From contig JAANDG010000741.1 of assembly GCA_036852015.1 (NCBI GenBank), positions 1-64,000 on the forward strand: a DNA stretch of 64,000 bases, read 5' to 3'. The notes beneath the pieces were generated by a model, which searched no databases, was not told the DNA's origin, and was given only the letters and a program-made list of their open reading frames with translations. This document shows positions 49,600-60,775 of this stretch, piece after piece; positions within the stretch are counted from its first letter, which is position 1, and each line of letters begins with the position of its first letter. The stretch comes from Pelodera strongyloides. Lineage: Eukaryota; Nematoda; Chromadorea; Rhabditida; Rhabditidae. Position numbers and translations under genes: made by a program.

Positions 49600-50306
49600 G
49601 GTCCGGATGAAGGATTTCTAATTTATTGTAGAGACCTAGTGTGCTTATGAGTAACAACTAATGGAAACTCGGGTATCATTAATATCAATTTATCAAAGAT
49701 TAGTTGATGTTGACTTCCAGCGAGGTCCGTCCCCCTTTATGTTGATTTGACCGGATATTGCAATAGGGAAATTGATACTAGAGAATCTTGATGGAACCAT
49801 TCCAGTTTTCCTTAATGCTGTGCCTCACACTGCCAGACATGATAAAATGCACGTCTATGACGAAATTAACGTGGCTTTTCTTACATGCTTATCCTACTTA
49901 TTTTTTTAAATTATTAATATTTGTTTCTCTCATACGTCTTTGAGCTAAACATATGTGATATTCCGTTTTTTTTGTCTAGTCAGTCTCATTTAAACAAAAC
50001 TACCAAATATTTAATTCCAAATTGCTTTTGATCGCTATGAACAAGTACGTTTTTCTCGGGTTTACGGTATCACCGTTAATCAATAGTTTTTTTTTTAAAC
50101 ATTTTTTTGTATCCCTTATGAAGGAAGAAATGCATATAATGCACTTTATTCTCGCCTATGTTTTATTTTATTTCACTGATAATTAAATCTTGGAAATAAA
50201 ATTCAGTCTTGCTTACTCAGGAACAAGCATTTCAAAAATAAAAATCTTACAAGTTGTTTTCTTTGTTCTGTAGAATTAAAACGGAGGCATCATTCAAACT
50301 ATTTGT
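49600..50306. other. convergent intergenic gap
   Basis: AT-rich 3' flanks of the IMPACT gene (plus) and mec-4 (minus). No additional gene seen. Confidence 0.5.
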
Positions 50307-50312
50307 TTTATT
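50307..50312 (-). terminator. AATAAA poly(A) signal close behind the mec-4 stop
   Basis: On the minus strand AATAAA begins 11 nt after the TAA at 50326-50324. If used, the 3' UTR would be only about 30 nt. Confidence 0.4.
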
Positions 50313-50323
50313 TTGTGTGCAAA

Positions 50324-53300
50324 TTAAAATCCTTGTCTTTGTTTTTCCTTTTCTTCCTTCTTTCTCTTCCATATTAGGTAATTGTGTTCTGCAGACATAT
50401 AGGTCGTTTCCAGGAATAAGAACACAAACTCGCAGCAAGTTAGGAACGAAATGCCACACCAAAGACCGAGTTGACCTCCAAAATCGGCAAGTAGATTGAC
50501 AAACTGCAAAACAAAACATAACTCAGGTTTTCTCGTCACTACCAGGTCATTTCAAAGCCTTCAACTTTCCTCGTTTCACTTTCTATACACCTGGCGATTC
50601 GAACTATGAATATGATAAACATCCACGTACCCCATACGCTTCGGATTCGGTGAGCATTTCGTAATTGAGTTGTTCGTAAAACACCTCCACCATGGCACCA
50701 TTTTCTCTGGAAAGTTGTGATTGTATTGCATGCATGACATAATTTTGTATGCAAGTCAAAATAAGTTTCTCACTTGTAATGTTTGTTGCATTCGATGGCC
50801 GTTCCATTGCAAGATCCTAATTGAATTTGCAAAGATTGAGATGGCCATTTCGCAGGAGAATATGTCACCTGGAATGGAAAGGTGATAGCGTTGTTAGTAA
50901 TAGGGAATGAACTATAGTTGAGTTTAACCAAATCAAGGAATTTACAGCGTCATTGATTCAAGTTGCTTACTGAATAGAGACTCTGTGCACATGGTTGTTG
51001 ACATCGACATTTGAACGATCCGTGGAGACCTCCGAGTTGATTCATTCTTTCATTCAAACATTCTCCTGCAGTGATCTAACTTTTTTCAATTTTTTTCCGC
51101 GGAACGCCCCTGGTACGGAGTATATAGTAGTTCATTATTTTGGGAAAAGATAAGCTAGATCACTGACTTTGTACTGGACTGATTGCTTCGCAATGTATTC
51201 CCCCATTAGGCACAGGGAATCGCGGGTCACCACAACCGCATTCATCTAGCACCAGGCGTTGGAAACATGTACGATAGCAACCCTGAACATATTACTTTCG
51301 TACGATAGCAACCCTGAACATATTACTTTCTTTCTCCCCTACTTTAGGTGATATACATTAGAAAGCATCGTATGACACTCATGCATTTCTCATGCGCATG
51401 CAACCCTTACCTCAACCGAATAAGTGTAATTTGTGTAAATATAGTTTGCCGTCTTTCCGTCCGGTACACAGTCTCCATAAGGTGCAGGAAGACGGGTCAT
51501 TTTTCTCTAAATTCGAGAATTCTTCTCTTTCATGATAACACATCTTTACTTGGTATCGTCTCTGCAAAGCAATGTGCTTGGCCGATATTTATTGTCAACA
51601 AAGAGCCAAAACGTCACATACCAATCGTAATCCAAATGAGGAGACATATCCTGTTGGTGCGGAATAGCCAAATGTGTCAGGGAAGGGGAATTCATCCTTG
51701 TCATGAATTGTGAGACGAACACCTGTAGAGTAAGGATAAAATGCAATAAAAAAATTTCATGTAAGCTTAATATGACGCCAATGTGTTAAAACCTGACCTG
51801 TTGCTTCAGTGGTCGGCATATAGTCAGAAGCGTTGACATAAACAAGCATTCGCAGTCCGTACATAGGACCGGCACGAAGGGAAGTCAAATTCATCGATCG
51901 GTCGTGGTTGAATGTGAAACAATTTCCTGAAAATTATGTCGAAAGAATTCGTTTTGTTGACAAGAAAGTTTTTCATTTTTATTTTTTAGCAAATTAAATA
52001 ATCCTCACCAAAAATCGGGTCGACGTGTGTAAGGAAGTCCCTAAATTGAATTCATAAAGGATGTGGTGCGTTTACAAATGTTAACATTTAGACAAATACT
52101 GTGTCGCATTATATGAGAAATGTGAATGGAAGCACATAATAAAGGAACCAACTTTTCAATATCGCATGCTTGTCCGTTAAATGAACATTTCTGAATGAGT
52201 TCTCTCTTGCTTGTCGATAGTTGTTCTCTCTGTTCCATTGAGAGAGTTGCCATTACAAACATGATGTTCTCCTTGGCCTTGGTCACGATGGCCACTTCGT
52301 CATTCATTCCCTAAACTGACAATTTTGCCGATCAAAATCAATCGAAATCGACTAAAGTAGGCATTTCCAAGGACTAAATGATGCCGAACAATTCAGTTAA
52401 AACATTTCACCAACTTCAAAACCCATCGCTTTGAGAAAATTCGGATCTTCTGTTGGGTTAATGCCGGCCAGCCACTCCCAGATGTTTAGCATTGAACTTC
52501 CCTAAAAGAAGAGTTTTACACTTATAGCAATAGATGTGGTCAGTTGAGAATAACGTATTGGATACCTACCGGTATGTGAGCGATACAGAAGTCCGTGGGA
52601 TTGCACTTGCAGGGCATATTTTGAGCTTTGGACGAACCATTTCCTGCAAATAAAAAATTCTTCCAACGGAATACTATTTGTTCATAGTGGTAGCGCCATA
52701 GAAAAAACTGATATGGAATAAAATAATTTACTATTAATAAATGGTGCCGACCTTTAAGTAAACAGTGAGCGTTAACATGACAGTTGTGACAGATAGCATC
52801 TCTCCACGAAGGAACAAGAGCACACGGCCAAGCATCCTATGCAATTGAATAAAATTAAACTCTTAATTGTATGATTATTATATAGACAAGCCACTTTGCC
52901 AAAACACACATGCACAATTTCACGCTATTGCATGATGGCTGCTTGTTTGAATCATCTGCTTACTGTTCCATACTGAAATCGCTGGAGTTGTAACGGCTTG
53001 TTAACCAACCTCAGTTGCCTTGTCAAATGCACAGATGCAACGATCCTTATCGCTTTGCGGTTCTTCGAACTTTTTCCTAAACTAAGACAATTCTTCTAAA
53101 CCATTACGATATATATATTAAAAAGACAGAAATGTTAATAAAGAGGGTAAGTAGATAACGCACTCCATACACTCGTTGTCTGCGTGTGCTCTCTTCTTGT
53201 TGTTCCTCCTTTTCCTCTTGTATTCCTCTTCTCCTTCTTCATCCTCTTGCATTATATCCCCATCATCTTCAGCCATATCATCCTCATCCTCATCCTCATC

Positions 53301-54997
53301 CTCCGTTTCAGTGGATGATCCGCAGTCACACCGGGCAATACCCTATCAACGGTCACAGATAGATAAAAAATGTTAAAAGAATAGGTCGAGTGAGACAACA
53401 GCTAATGTACCGGTCGTCAGGATATTGACGGTACGGCAACGATTAAATACTGCCCTGACACTTTGTTACTTCTTATAAAAAAAGACCAACGGCTTCGAAG
53501 AGATTCGACTTGTCCCTCACATGTCGTTGACGTTCTGCGTACGAGAGAGATCTCTAAAACTCTAAAGTGATCACCAAATATAGAAAAGGACCAAGATTTT
53601 CATCTAATTAATTCTGGCCTTGACACGCCGGCATCGCATTGTCCGAATCGCATTGTCTGAAAAAATAATCACATGTACAAAAAGGTAATCTAGTCACCGC
53701 AAGTCCTCTTGATGCCGGACGTTCCTCCACTGTGGTTTCCTCTTCTTTCTCCTTGTCTTTACTAGTCGACGCACTGTTCATTGCACCGTCGAAAGCATTC
53801 AACTGAAATTATAGGACTATATTAAAAAGACAAAAGATAACTAGAAAGAAGGCCGAAAAATTTTCCTTGGGTTCTGGTAACGACGACAAGTCAATGTTTT
53901 TGGAGTTACTTGTCTATGGAGTTATTTTGGGAATGCACTTGAAACACAGCTCTTTTTCCGTACCGTTCTTCGGACCAGATCCACAGATGTTGCCAGATGT
54001 GCCTTATAAGGGTTCAGATTACATACTGTAATGGCAGGAAATGGTGCGGTATCTAAACAAATGACGATTGTTTATAGTTCACTCGTTTATTCACAGGTTT
54101 TCAACAAGTCTGTAAAATGGAGGGACAAAACATAGTACTTTTCAAAACCCACCAAATTTCAGCTGAATGTCCACAATCTTTTCATTTCTGTGGTATTTGG
54201 CGAGCACACTTTCAGCGTTTAAATATAACATGATCATACAAGTAGAGAATAGGCAAATCCACACTGCTCTGCAAGATTAACATTAACCAGCCAAATTAAC
54301 CAGCACGTAGCCTGGGTAATAAAGTCTTTAGAGGTTTTACACTTATTACCTGTAGTATACATTTGGCGCTTGTCCAATCATTGGTATTCCATGAGCAGAA
54401 GTTTTATAACAAAATTCTCGAAAATGCCACGCCATCCGCTTGTCATAGGGAAGGAGTTTTGGATCAAAATCACCAGTTATCAATTCACACTAAAACAAAA
54501 CTATTGGAGTAACTGTTATCTGGTGATACATTTTGTAATATACTTTAGCTATCAATTCGCACTACAACAGTTATTGGAGTAATTTTATCTGGTGATACAT
54601 TTTGTAATATGCTTTATTTTGAATCTAATATAACATTGGAGGCGACGTAGAATAACATGGCAAGTTGTACAAAACTAATGACAACACCTGTGTTCCTGAT
54701 TCTGTTGAATTAAAGCACTCGCCATAACCGAAGTCACCGAAATACTCTCGTTCAGTGACAAATTTTGTGTCTGGAGCTGTCATATAGGCCAGTGGGTCTC
54801 CATACACCTGTAAACCCATCCGACTCATTTTCAAGTATGGTATACATGATATCTAGTACTTTTAACTTGCAAAATTGTCCATAGTTCTCAAGTAATCAAT
54901 AATTTCGGAGAAGGTTACCTAAAATACCTACCTTTTTCATATAATCCGCCGATTCGTGTATTCGTTCCCATGTCTTCAGATTTTGCACCCACGACAT
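50324..54997 (-). CDS. mec-4: MEC-4 degenerin (DEG/ENaC touch channel subunit)
   Basis: There are 22 exons in transcription order: 54997-54932, 54807-54688, 54489-54350, 54268-54153, 54052-53964, 53802-53698, 53656-53627, 53342-53164, 53076-53010, 52836-52752, 52643-52570, 52501-52415, 52310-52153, 52040-52009, 51926-51798, 51722-51622, 51506-51411, 51282-51168, 51065-50971, 50868-50774, 50706-50631 and 50503-50324. Phases agree throughout, giving 744 residues (C. elegans MEC-4 is similar). The N-terminus [16 protein letters not shown] and [12 protein letters not shown] match MEC-4 rather than MEC-10. Features are TM1 (about 110-132), FPAITVCN, an acidic low-complexity region, cysteine-rich ectodomain, and TM2 with the pore motif [16 protein letters not shown]. 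The position altered in degeneration alleles is the normal alanine (SEAYG). It acts as an amiloride-sensitive sodium channel of touch neurons. Two acceptors are tandemly duplicated. Confidence 0.97.
51269..51330 (-). repeat. perfect 31-bp tandem duplication across the mec-4 exon 18 acceptor
   Basis: Copies at 51269-51299 and 51300-51330 are identical. On the minus strand each holds the intron end ATGTTCAG and the exon start GGTTGCTATCGTAC. The exon-proximal acceptor gives in-frame GCYRTC; the upstream one shifts the frame by one base. Confidence 0.9.
54478..54616 (-). repeat. diverged 72-bp tandem duplication across the mec-4 exon 3 acceptor
   Basis: Copy starts at 54478 and 54550 share TATCAATTC[A/G]CACTA and then ATTGGAGTAA and TATCTGGTGATACATTTT. 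On the minus strand each contains TAG followed by TG[T/C]GAATTGATA, the start of exon 3 (CELI). The 72-nt period keeps frame, but an extended exon from the upstream acceptor would run into the TAG of the proximal acceptor. Confidence 0.8.
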
Positions 54998-55735
54998 GCT
55001 CTGATTAAAACAATAACCTTTTAGGGAATCCTGCGAAGGCCAATAAAGATGATCGGTGGAATTTTAAAAACAAGCACTGCTTTACGGGAGCACATTAAAA
55101 CGATTAACAAATCTTCTGAAAAGGAACAATTTTGTAACCAATCGGTGTTTTGGTGCTTTGTGAGGGAGTGATGGCACATCGTTGTGTTGTTGCGTGTCAC
55201 CCTAGTCCATCTACCGCAACCGTATGCATTTGTGAGTGCGCGGAATTGTGGAAGGATTCACATCAAATAAGGAGAATCCTCTAAATAAGGGTTAAGAAAT
55301 ATACACACCATGCTGACAACAATACCGATTTCTTGTTTGTGAAACTTAGGGAGCCAACAAGAATTTGCAGCACACTACACATGGTTCCTGGCACAACTTC
55401 TCTAATAAACGTCCGGATTGTATATACGAAATGTCGTTTTATACAAACACACGAAGTAAAAAAAATATTTATTAAATAAAGCCACGCAACGAAAACATGT
55501 GGCACAGAGTGCGGTACACTATGAACGATATCTCACTAAACCTACTCGTAGATCTACAACATAATAAGACCATATAAACAAAGAGAATGTAGATACGCGG
55601 AGACGTATTTGTGATAATCAAAATTTCAAATTTTTCTCAAAAATGAAGGTGAACACTACATATTTGGCACATGGCAAGGAATCAAGGGGATGGAGTGTAC
55701 GACAGTGGAATTAGATAGTCTTCTGATGCTATCCT
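54998..55735. promoter_or_regulatory. mec-4 upstream region with an AATGCAT element
   Basis: On the minus strand the region holds CAAATGCAT at 55224-55232, about 230 bp before the mec-4 start. AATGCAT is the heptamer reported for touch-neuron genes under UNC-86/MEC-3 control in C. elegans. A 3' splice site (TTTTAATCAG) ends 3 nt before the ATG. No gene is seen in this gap. Confidence 0.5.
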
Positions 55736-58298
55736 TTAATTATCGTACTTAGCAATAAATTGCATGACCTCTTCGACATCTTCCTTAGAACCGATTATGA
55801 TAGGAGCACGCTGGTGGATCTGCGTGGGCTGGATATCCAGGATTGGTTCCTAAAGAAATGAGACTGTTATTTTCTTATCTTCCTTCACAGATCATCTAGT
55901 AATTTTGATTCTAGCTAAAGTAGACGGTCGGACAAATGTTACTGTAACCAACTAATTAACTAACTCTTCCAGTGGTGGCAAGTCCTCCCGCTTGTTCCAT
56001 GATGAAAGCCATTGGGTTGCACTCATACAGCAGACGCAGCTGGAAATAACAGTTTACAGCAGGTTTTCAATCAAATCAGCTAAAAATTCATACTGATTAG
56101 ATATTTCTTATCTTCGCTCTACCTTTCCATTAGGTGCCGATGCTGTTGGCGGATACAGGAAGATACCGCCATTCAGAAGAGTTCGGTGTACGTCGGCCAC
56201 CATCGATCCCACGTAGCGTTGTCCCATACCCTGAATTACTGAAATGAGCACCTAGTCTTGCAACTCATAACATATTACAACTAGTTCGTTAGGTTGAGCC
56301 GACGGGCAAAATGAACAACAGCATCTTTCCTATTGTCACGGATCGTTCGGATCGTTCATTTAAACAGCTTACCTTCTTGCCCTCTTCGGGGAACTTTCTC
56401 GTATGGATGTACTGTGTAATTCCCTTGCTCCACGTCTTGGCATATCCCTCGTTTATCGAGTACATGCTTCCCTTTGGCTTGCATTGCATGTTAGGATGGG
56501 TGAGGATGAACTCTCCGATCGACTAAATATTAATTTACATGAATGAGTTCGAATGAAGTTTAGGCATAAAAATGAATCCAGCATTAGTTAATAACTTACA
56601 GGATCCAAGGTGAAGCCGTTGACTCCATCTCCAGTAGAGAGGACAACCATGGTGGCGGAACCATACAACGCGTATCCGGCAGCGACCATATCACGTCCGG
56701 GCTTCAGCACATCCTTCACACTTGCAGCATCATCATGATCCTAAAGTAAAATTATTGACATGTGAAATAATGAAACTACTAATAGAAACAATGTTCAATG
56801 GAAAAATGATGTCATATGCAACATTTCCCCTCGGCAAAATTTTTCTGGAGGTATGGGGAATTGAACCCCAGACCTCTCGCATGCTAAGCGAGCGCTCTAC
56901 CACTGAGCTATACCCCCATGTGTCTGTCGGAGTAGGAACATGTGAAAGAGCATGGAGTGTGTGAACAGAGGCCGTATTCACCACGACCGGGGGACTTTAA
57001 AAGTGAAGGGTATATAATTATTAGGCACAGAAGTTGCGCAATTTATACACTTTTTCGCATTAGTTACTGGGTTAATTCTTTTCAATTAAATGCTTCCATT
57101 TAATTCACATCTTTTCATGCGACCTTTACTTCCTCGAGCGAATTTACTCCTGCCAAATTTGGAAAAGTGGTGGAAAAATTAAATCATGTGCACGCTTTCT
57201 GTAGAATTGCGGTAGATCGTGCGGGAGAGAATCGCTGACGTTCGCGAATACGGGATGCAGGGAACAAGGAGGGAACCCCTGAGCGGACACTCCCTCCCGG
57301 GGAAAGTTCTCTGGCGTTGGTGAATACGGCCTCAGGATAAACAACAGGTGACATAACTTTTCGAAACGATTTTACCTTTTTGTAAATACCGAAGATTGTA
57401 CCAATGGAAATAAGTGAGTCAATATTGGAGGAACCATCCAGGGGATCGAATGTGACAATATAATTACCCACATTGGTCTCAGGCACCTAAACAGGTATAC
57501 ATAAAGACAACTTTTTCGTTCAGTACAATAAAAATCTAACCAAATATCCATGTCTTGGTAAGTGTTCACTTAGATTTTATTTATGTGCCAACCTCAATAA
57601 GCTCATCGTTCTCTTCCGATACCATTAGACATGTAGTGTTGGATGCTTTCAGCATGTTGATCATCAGTTCATTGCTCAGCACATCCAGCTTCTTCACTTC
57701 TTCTCCCTGAACGTTTGTCGAACCAGCAATACCGTACCTAGAAAACAATAGTTCAGTCCGATATTTTATTTGAATAATGTTACTACACATTGATAAATTT
57801 AAACATACAATTTAGCGAGTCCGGCCTTCTGTGTCGCGGATGAAATGGCCTTGATGGCCACCAACATGGCAGTCATCAAGTTAGTGAAATCTCCGGTGGC
57901 ATGGGGGTGTTTGGCTTGATCCTGAACATGCATTCAATTACAAACATAAATGGCAGCACAATCGAACTCCTAGACACCCTCAGCGAAAACAAGTGACAAC
58001 CATGTGTTTACACTCTACCTACCTGAATGATCAGCCTTTGCAAGGTCATCGCATCGGTCTCAAAGCCGTACTGGTTTTTCTCAGCGCTCATCTTCAGAAT
58101 GTTACGGGTATATTGATTACCTGAAAAGATGGAAAATAGTAATGAGTTTTAAGGGAAAAAAACAACAATTTTGCGGAACATGTACAATTAAACAAAAAGA
58201 AATATGAAGCCGCTCATGAACGTCATTGTTTTGTTCAACTCACCGGACGTGACAATGTGCAAAGTATAGCCATACATATTACGATCTAATAGTGGCAT
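55736..58298 (-). CDS. fbp-1: fructose-1,6-bisphosphatase
   Basis: Ten exons in transcription order (58298-58244, 58120-58023, 57921-57809, 57737-57593, 57486-57376, 56740-56600, 56522-56373, 56230-56123, 56039-55965, 55849-55736) join to 369 residues. The enzyme hydrolyses fructose 1,6-bisphosphate to fructose 6-phosphate, the committed cytosolic step of gluconeogenesis. Diagnostic motifs include SEENDEL and [11 protein letters not shown] (metal and phosphate binding), [23 protein letters not shown] and [19 protein letters not shown]. The protein is about 30 residues longer than the usual 335-340, because of an N-terminal extension from the ATG at 58298. A 3' splice site (TTTCCTCATCAG) lies 15 nt before that ATG. 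Intron 5 contains a tRNA gene and a MITE. Confidence 0.95.
56846..56917 (-). tRNA. tRNA-Ala (anticodon AGC)
   Basis: The 72-nt minus-strand sequence starts GGGGGTATAGCTCAGTGG and folds as a standard cloverleaf: acceptor GGGGGTA with TACCTCC, anticodon stem CTCGC/GCGAG around loop TTAGCAT, T-arm CTGGGGTTCAATTCCCCA with B box GGTTCAATTCC. The anticodon AGC and the strong match to eukaryotic tRNA-Ala set the identity. A TTTT run follows within 10 nt as Pol III terminator. It lies in fbp intron 5 on the same strand. Confidence 0.95.
56966..57335. mobile_element. PIF/Harbinger-like MITE with CAG target duplication
   Basis: Element 56969-57332 has terminal inverted repeats AGGCCGTATTCACCA, flanked by CAG at 56966-56968 and 57333-57335. 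It contains no coding capacity. It lies 51 bp upstream of the tRNA gene in the same fbp intron. Confidence 0.8.
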
Positions 58299-60775
58299 GT
58301 TGTCATGCCTTTTAACTGATGAGGAAAGTACAGAAATTGGGTTGTGCGTATAAGCATAGAGAACAGAAACTGCGGCGGACCAAGAAAAGGAGAGCAGCTA
58401 CGTATTATATCAGACACAGAAATGAGGATAGCGCCCGTCGGAAAGGACTCGCATATGGTTGATCCACAATGAGCAATTGCCGTGAATAATTAAATGTTCA
58501 TGTCTCGGAACAATTGAAAATACAACAAATTAAAGATCAATGAACCACAAAGACTACAAACACAATAAACCGAGCACGATAGTAAACTCCGCACAATTAC
58601 GTGTTGCACAATTATGAGTAGAGGCGCCCCTACAAAACCAACTGGCAAATAATTGAATTCGATTGATCGAAAGTTTTGTGGTGGTTCTATGTATTATGGA
58701 AACTGAGATAAAATAATTTTGAGCATATTCATATGTTTGTCTATAGAATGTAGAGACAACGGGTCAACTTTGGGCGCTAACATGAATTGACTATTTTAAC
58801 CTCATACAGAACCGCAACGTGCATTTATCCAAAATGACCGGTTGTTTTAGGCTTGCTGTTGTTTGTTTCGTTCGCCAGTCCCGTCGTATCTATCCCCAAA
58901 CTCTCTCCACTTCCCTGTTTCTTTTTCATTTCGCTCTTCTCACTCTCCCCTGCCGAATGCTTATAAAAATCAATCGCGCCACCATCATGCAGAGAATGAG
59001 CAACTGTTTTTGAATGCGATTTGACTGAACACTGATGTATCATGTCTAGCCTGGTCATAAAAAATACTTCCTTATCCATACGAAGGACTCTCGTCAAATA
59101 TCTCACAATTAGAATAATATAGTATTTTCAACAAAAGGTGAAAACCATCATGAAAGCCTCACGCGTATCGTGAAGTATTCATTTTTCGCAATAACAAAAA
59201 CAGCCAATGTTGTCGGTTATTCGCTGTTTAAAGAGAAGGTAAATAGCAACCGATAAACAAAATAGACTAGACATAAAGCCGTAACACAACTATATTGTTT
59301 TCTAATGTGATTTGAAGATATCTGAACTCTGTTCTTTCTCCTATACTATACTATGTGTCTCAGCAGCAAATTGTTCGTCGCTTGCGTTTGATTAGTCTAC
59401 TACAAGCTTCATTTTTCTTGGTCACCGAAACATTCTTATTATTTTAACCCCCCTATCTCACTCACACAAACCATCAACGTTGAAGCAGAAATTGTTTGAT
59501 AGCGTTTAAGATAAGATAACACATTTTGCAGCAAATCGAGTAATCGATGCAGTAAATGATCAATTGGCAGGCAATGCCGATCCTGTGTGTGAAATGTGCC
59601 GTATATTGCTAGAGCTAAGTTAGTACATTCTTTTAGTGATAAATGATAGAACATAAAAATATGATTGGAAAGTGTTTAAAACAGACATAATATATGTTAA
59701 TATTTATTGAAGTCCAACCAATGAAAATGCGGAAAATAGAAACAATGAGATGAGGATCTATTGCAGATTTATCGTATTTGGAGACGTGACCAGTTTAATA
59801 CAAAGCATTCCTTTGATTCCATCAAATCTTTACACATACGTTGAACCTGACTTCTCAGACCATGCTTGATGAATGTCCGGGGATGATATGAAGATGAACA
59901 ATCACCATAAGCACTTAATTTGTCTAATGCTCATCTTCACCCTCGTCGCCCAACAATTTGATACACGTAAGCGAGGAGAATTTAAGATGTAATGAAATGG
60001 TAAATATGTTCAAAATCTTTGTGTCTTCCATTTTCGGAAAAACACTGATTTTTGGATTTGCAAAAAACATTACATCGGACTATTTGTGAATAGAAACTAG
60101 ACGATAAAGAGACTATCACGACTAACTGAGAAAGCAACCTGTGATGTGGATCATTGTATGTAATATGCAGAAATGGCAAATTCCATAGAGGTTTCAGTGG
60201 TTGCATGTTGGATTAGATTGACGGACCCATAGTTACATTAGAGACCACAAAGAAGCGAAACAAAATCATAACAGACTACTTGTTTATATAGAACTGAAGG
60301 ATTAGTGAGAAGGAGACAGAGTTATGCAATACATATACTACTGTGTGGTAGAGGAAAGGGACAGCACCGAAAACTACTACTATTTCCAAACTAGGACTTA
60401 TGTACTTTAACCCCTGATCAAACGATACGAAAATAGCAAATAATGTATTGGAATTATATCAACAATTAGTGAGTACGCAGATCGACACGATACAACTATC
60501 ACAAGGAATAATGAATAGGCATGTTTGAGGAGTACTGATTGATTGATAACAAACCCATGTGAAATATTCGGTCAGTGATATTTTAACCCAAAACATAATC
60601 ATATACAAAAGACGGCTAGAGAGTAAATACTATAGAAATAAAACAAAAACTGGGATGAATTTGACCAAGGTGCAACCCATTGACATAGGTGCGACCAAGT
60701 CCTTGATCCAGGAAAACGGGAATTGGCCCTTTTGCTGAAATGAGAAGATTTCACACCCTATCGGGCCACAACTAC
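58299..60775. other. intergenic, no gene seen
   Basis: AT-rich sequence between the AIN-type gene and fbp, both on the minus strand. Open frames here are short and show no splice partners or recognisable motifs. It probably contains the fbp promoter and the AIN-gene 3' UTR. Confidence 0.45.

Noticed and set aside
53176..53376. A Ser-rich plus-strand open frame
   Set aside because: It is the reverse complement of the acidic (Glu/Asp) mec-4 exon 8.
54370..54582. A 70-codon plus-strand open frame
   Set aside because: It is the antisense shadow of mec-4 exon 3 and its duplicated acceptor.
50324..58298. fbp and mec-4 as a same-strand operon
   Set aside because: The gap is about 740 bp, the genes are functionally unrelated, mec-4 has its own AATGCAT promoter element, and I see no SL2-type spacer. 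Separate transcription is more likely.
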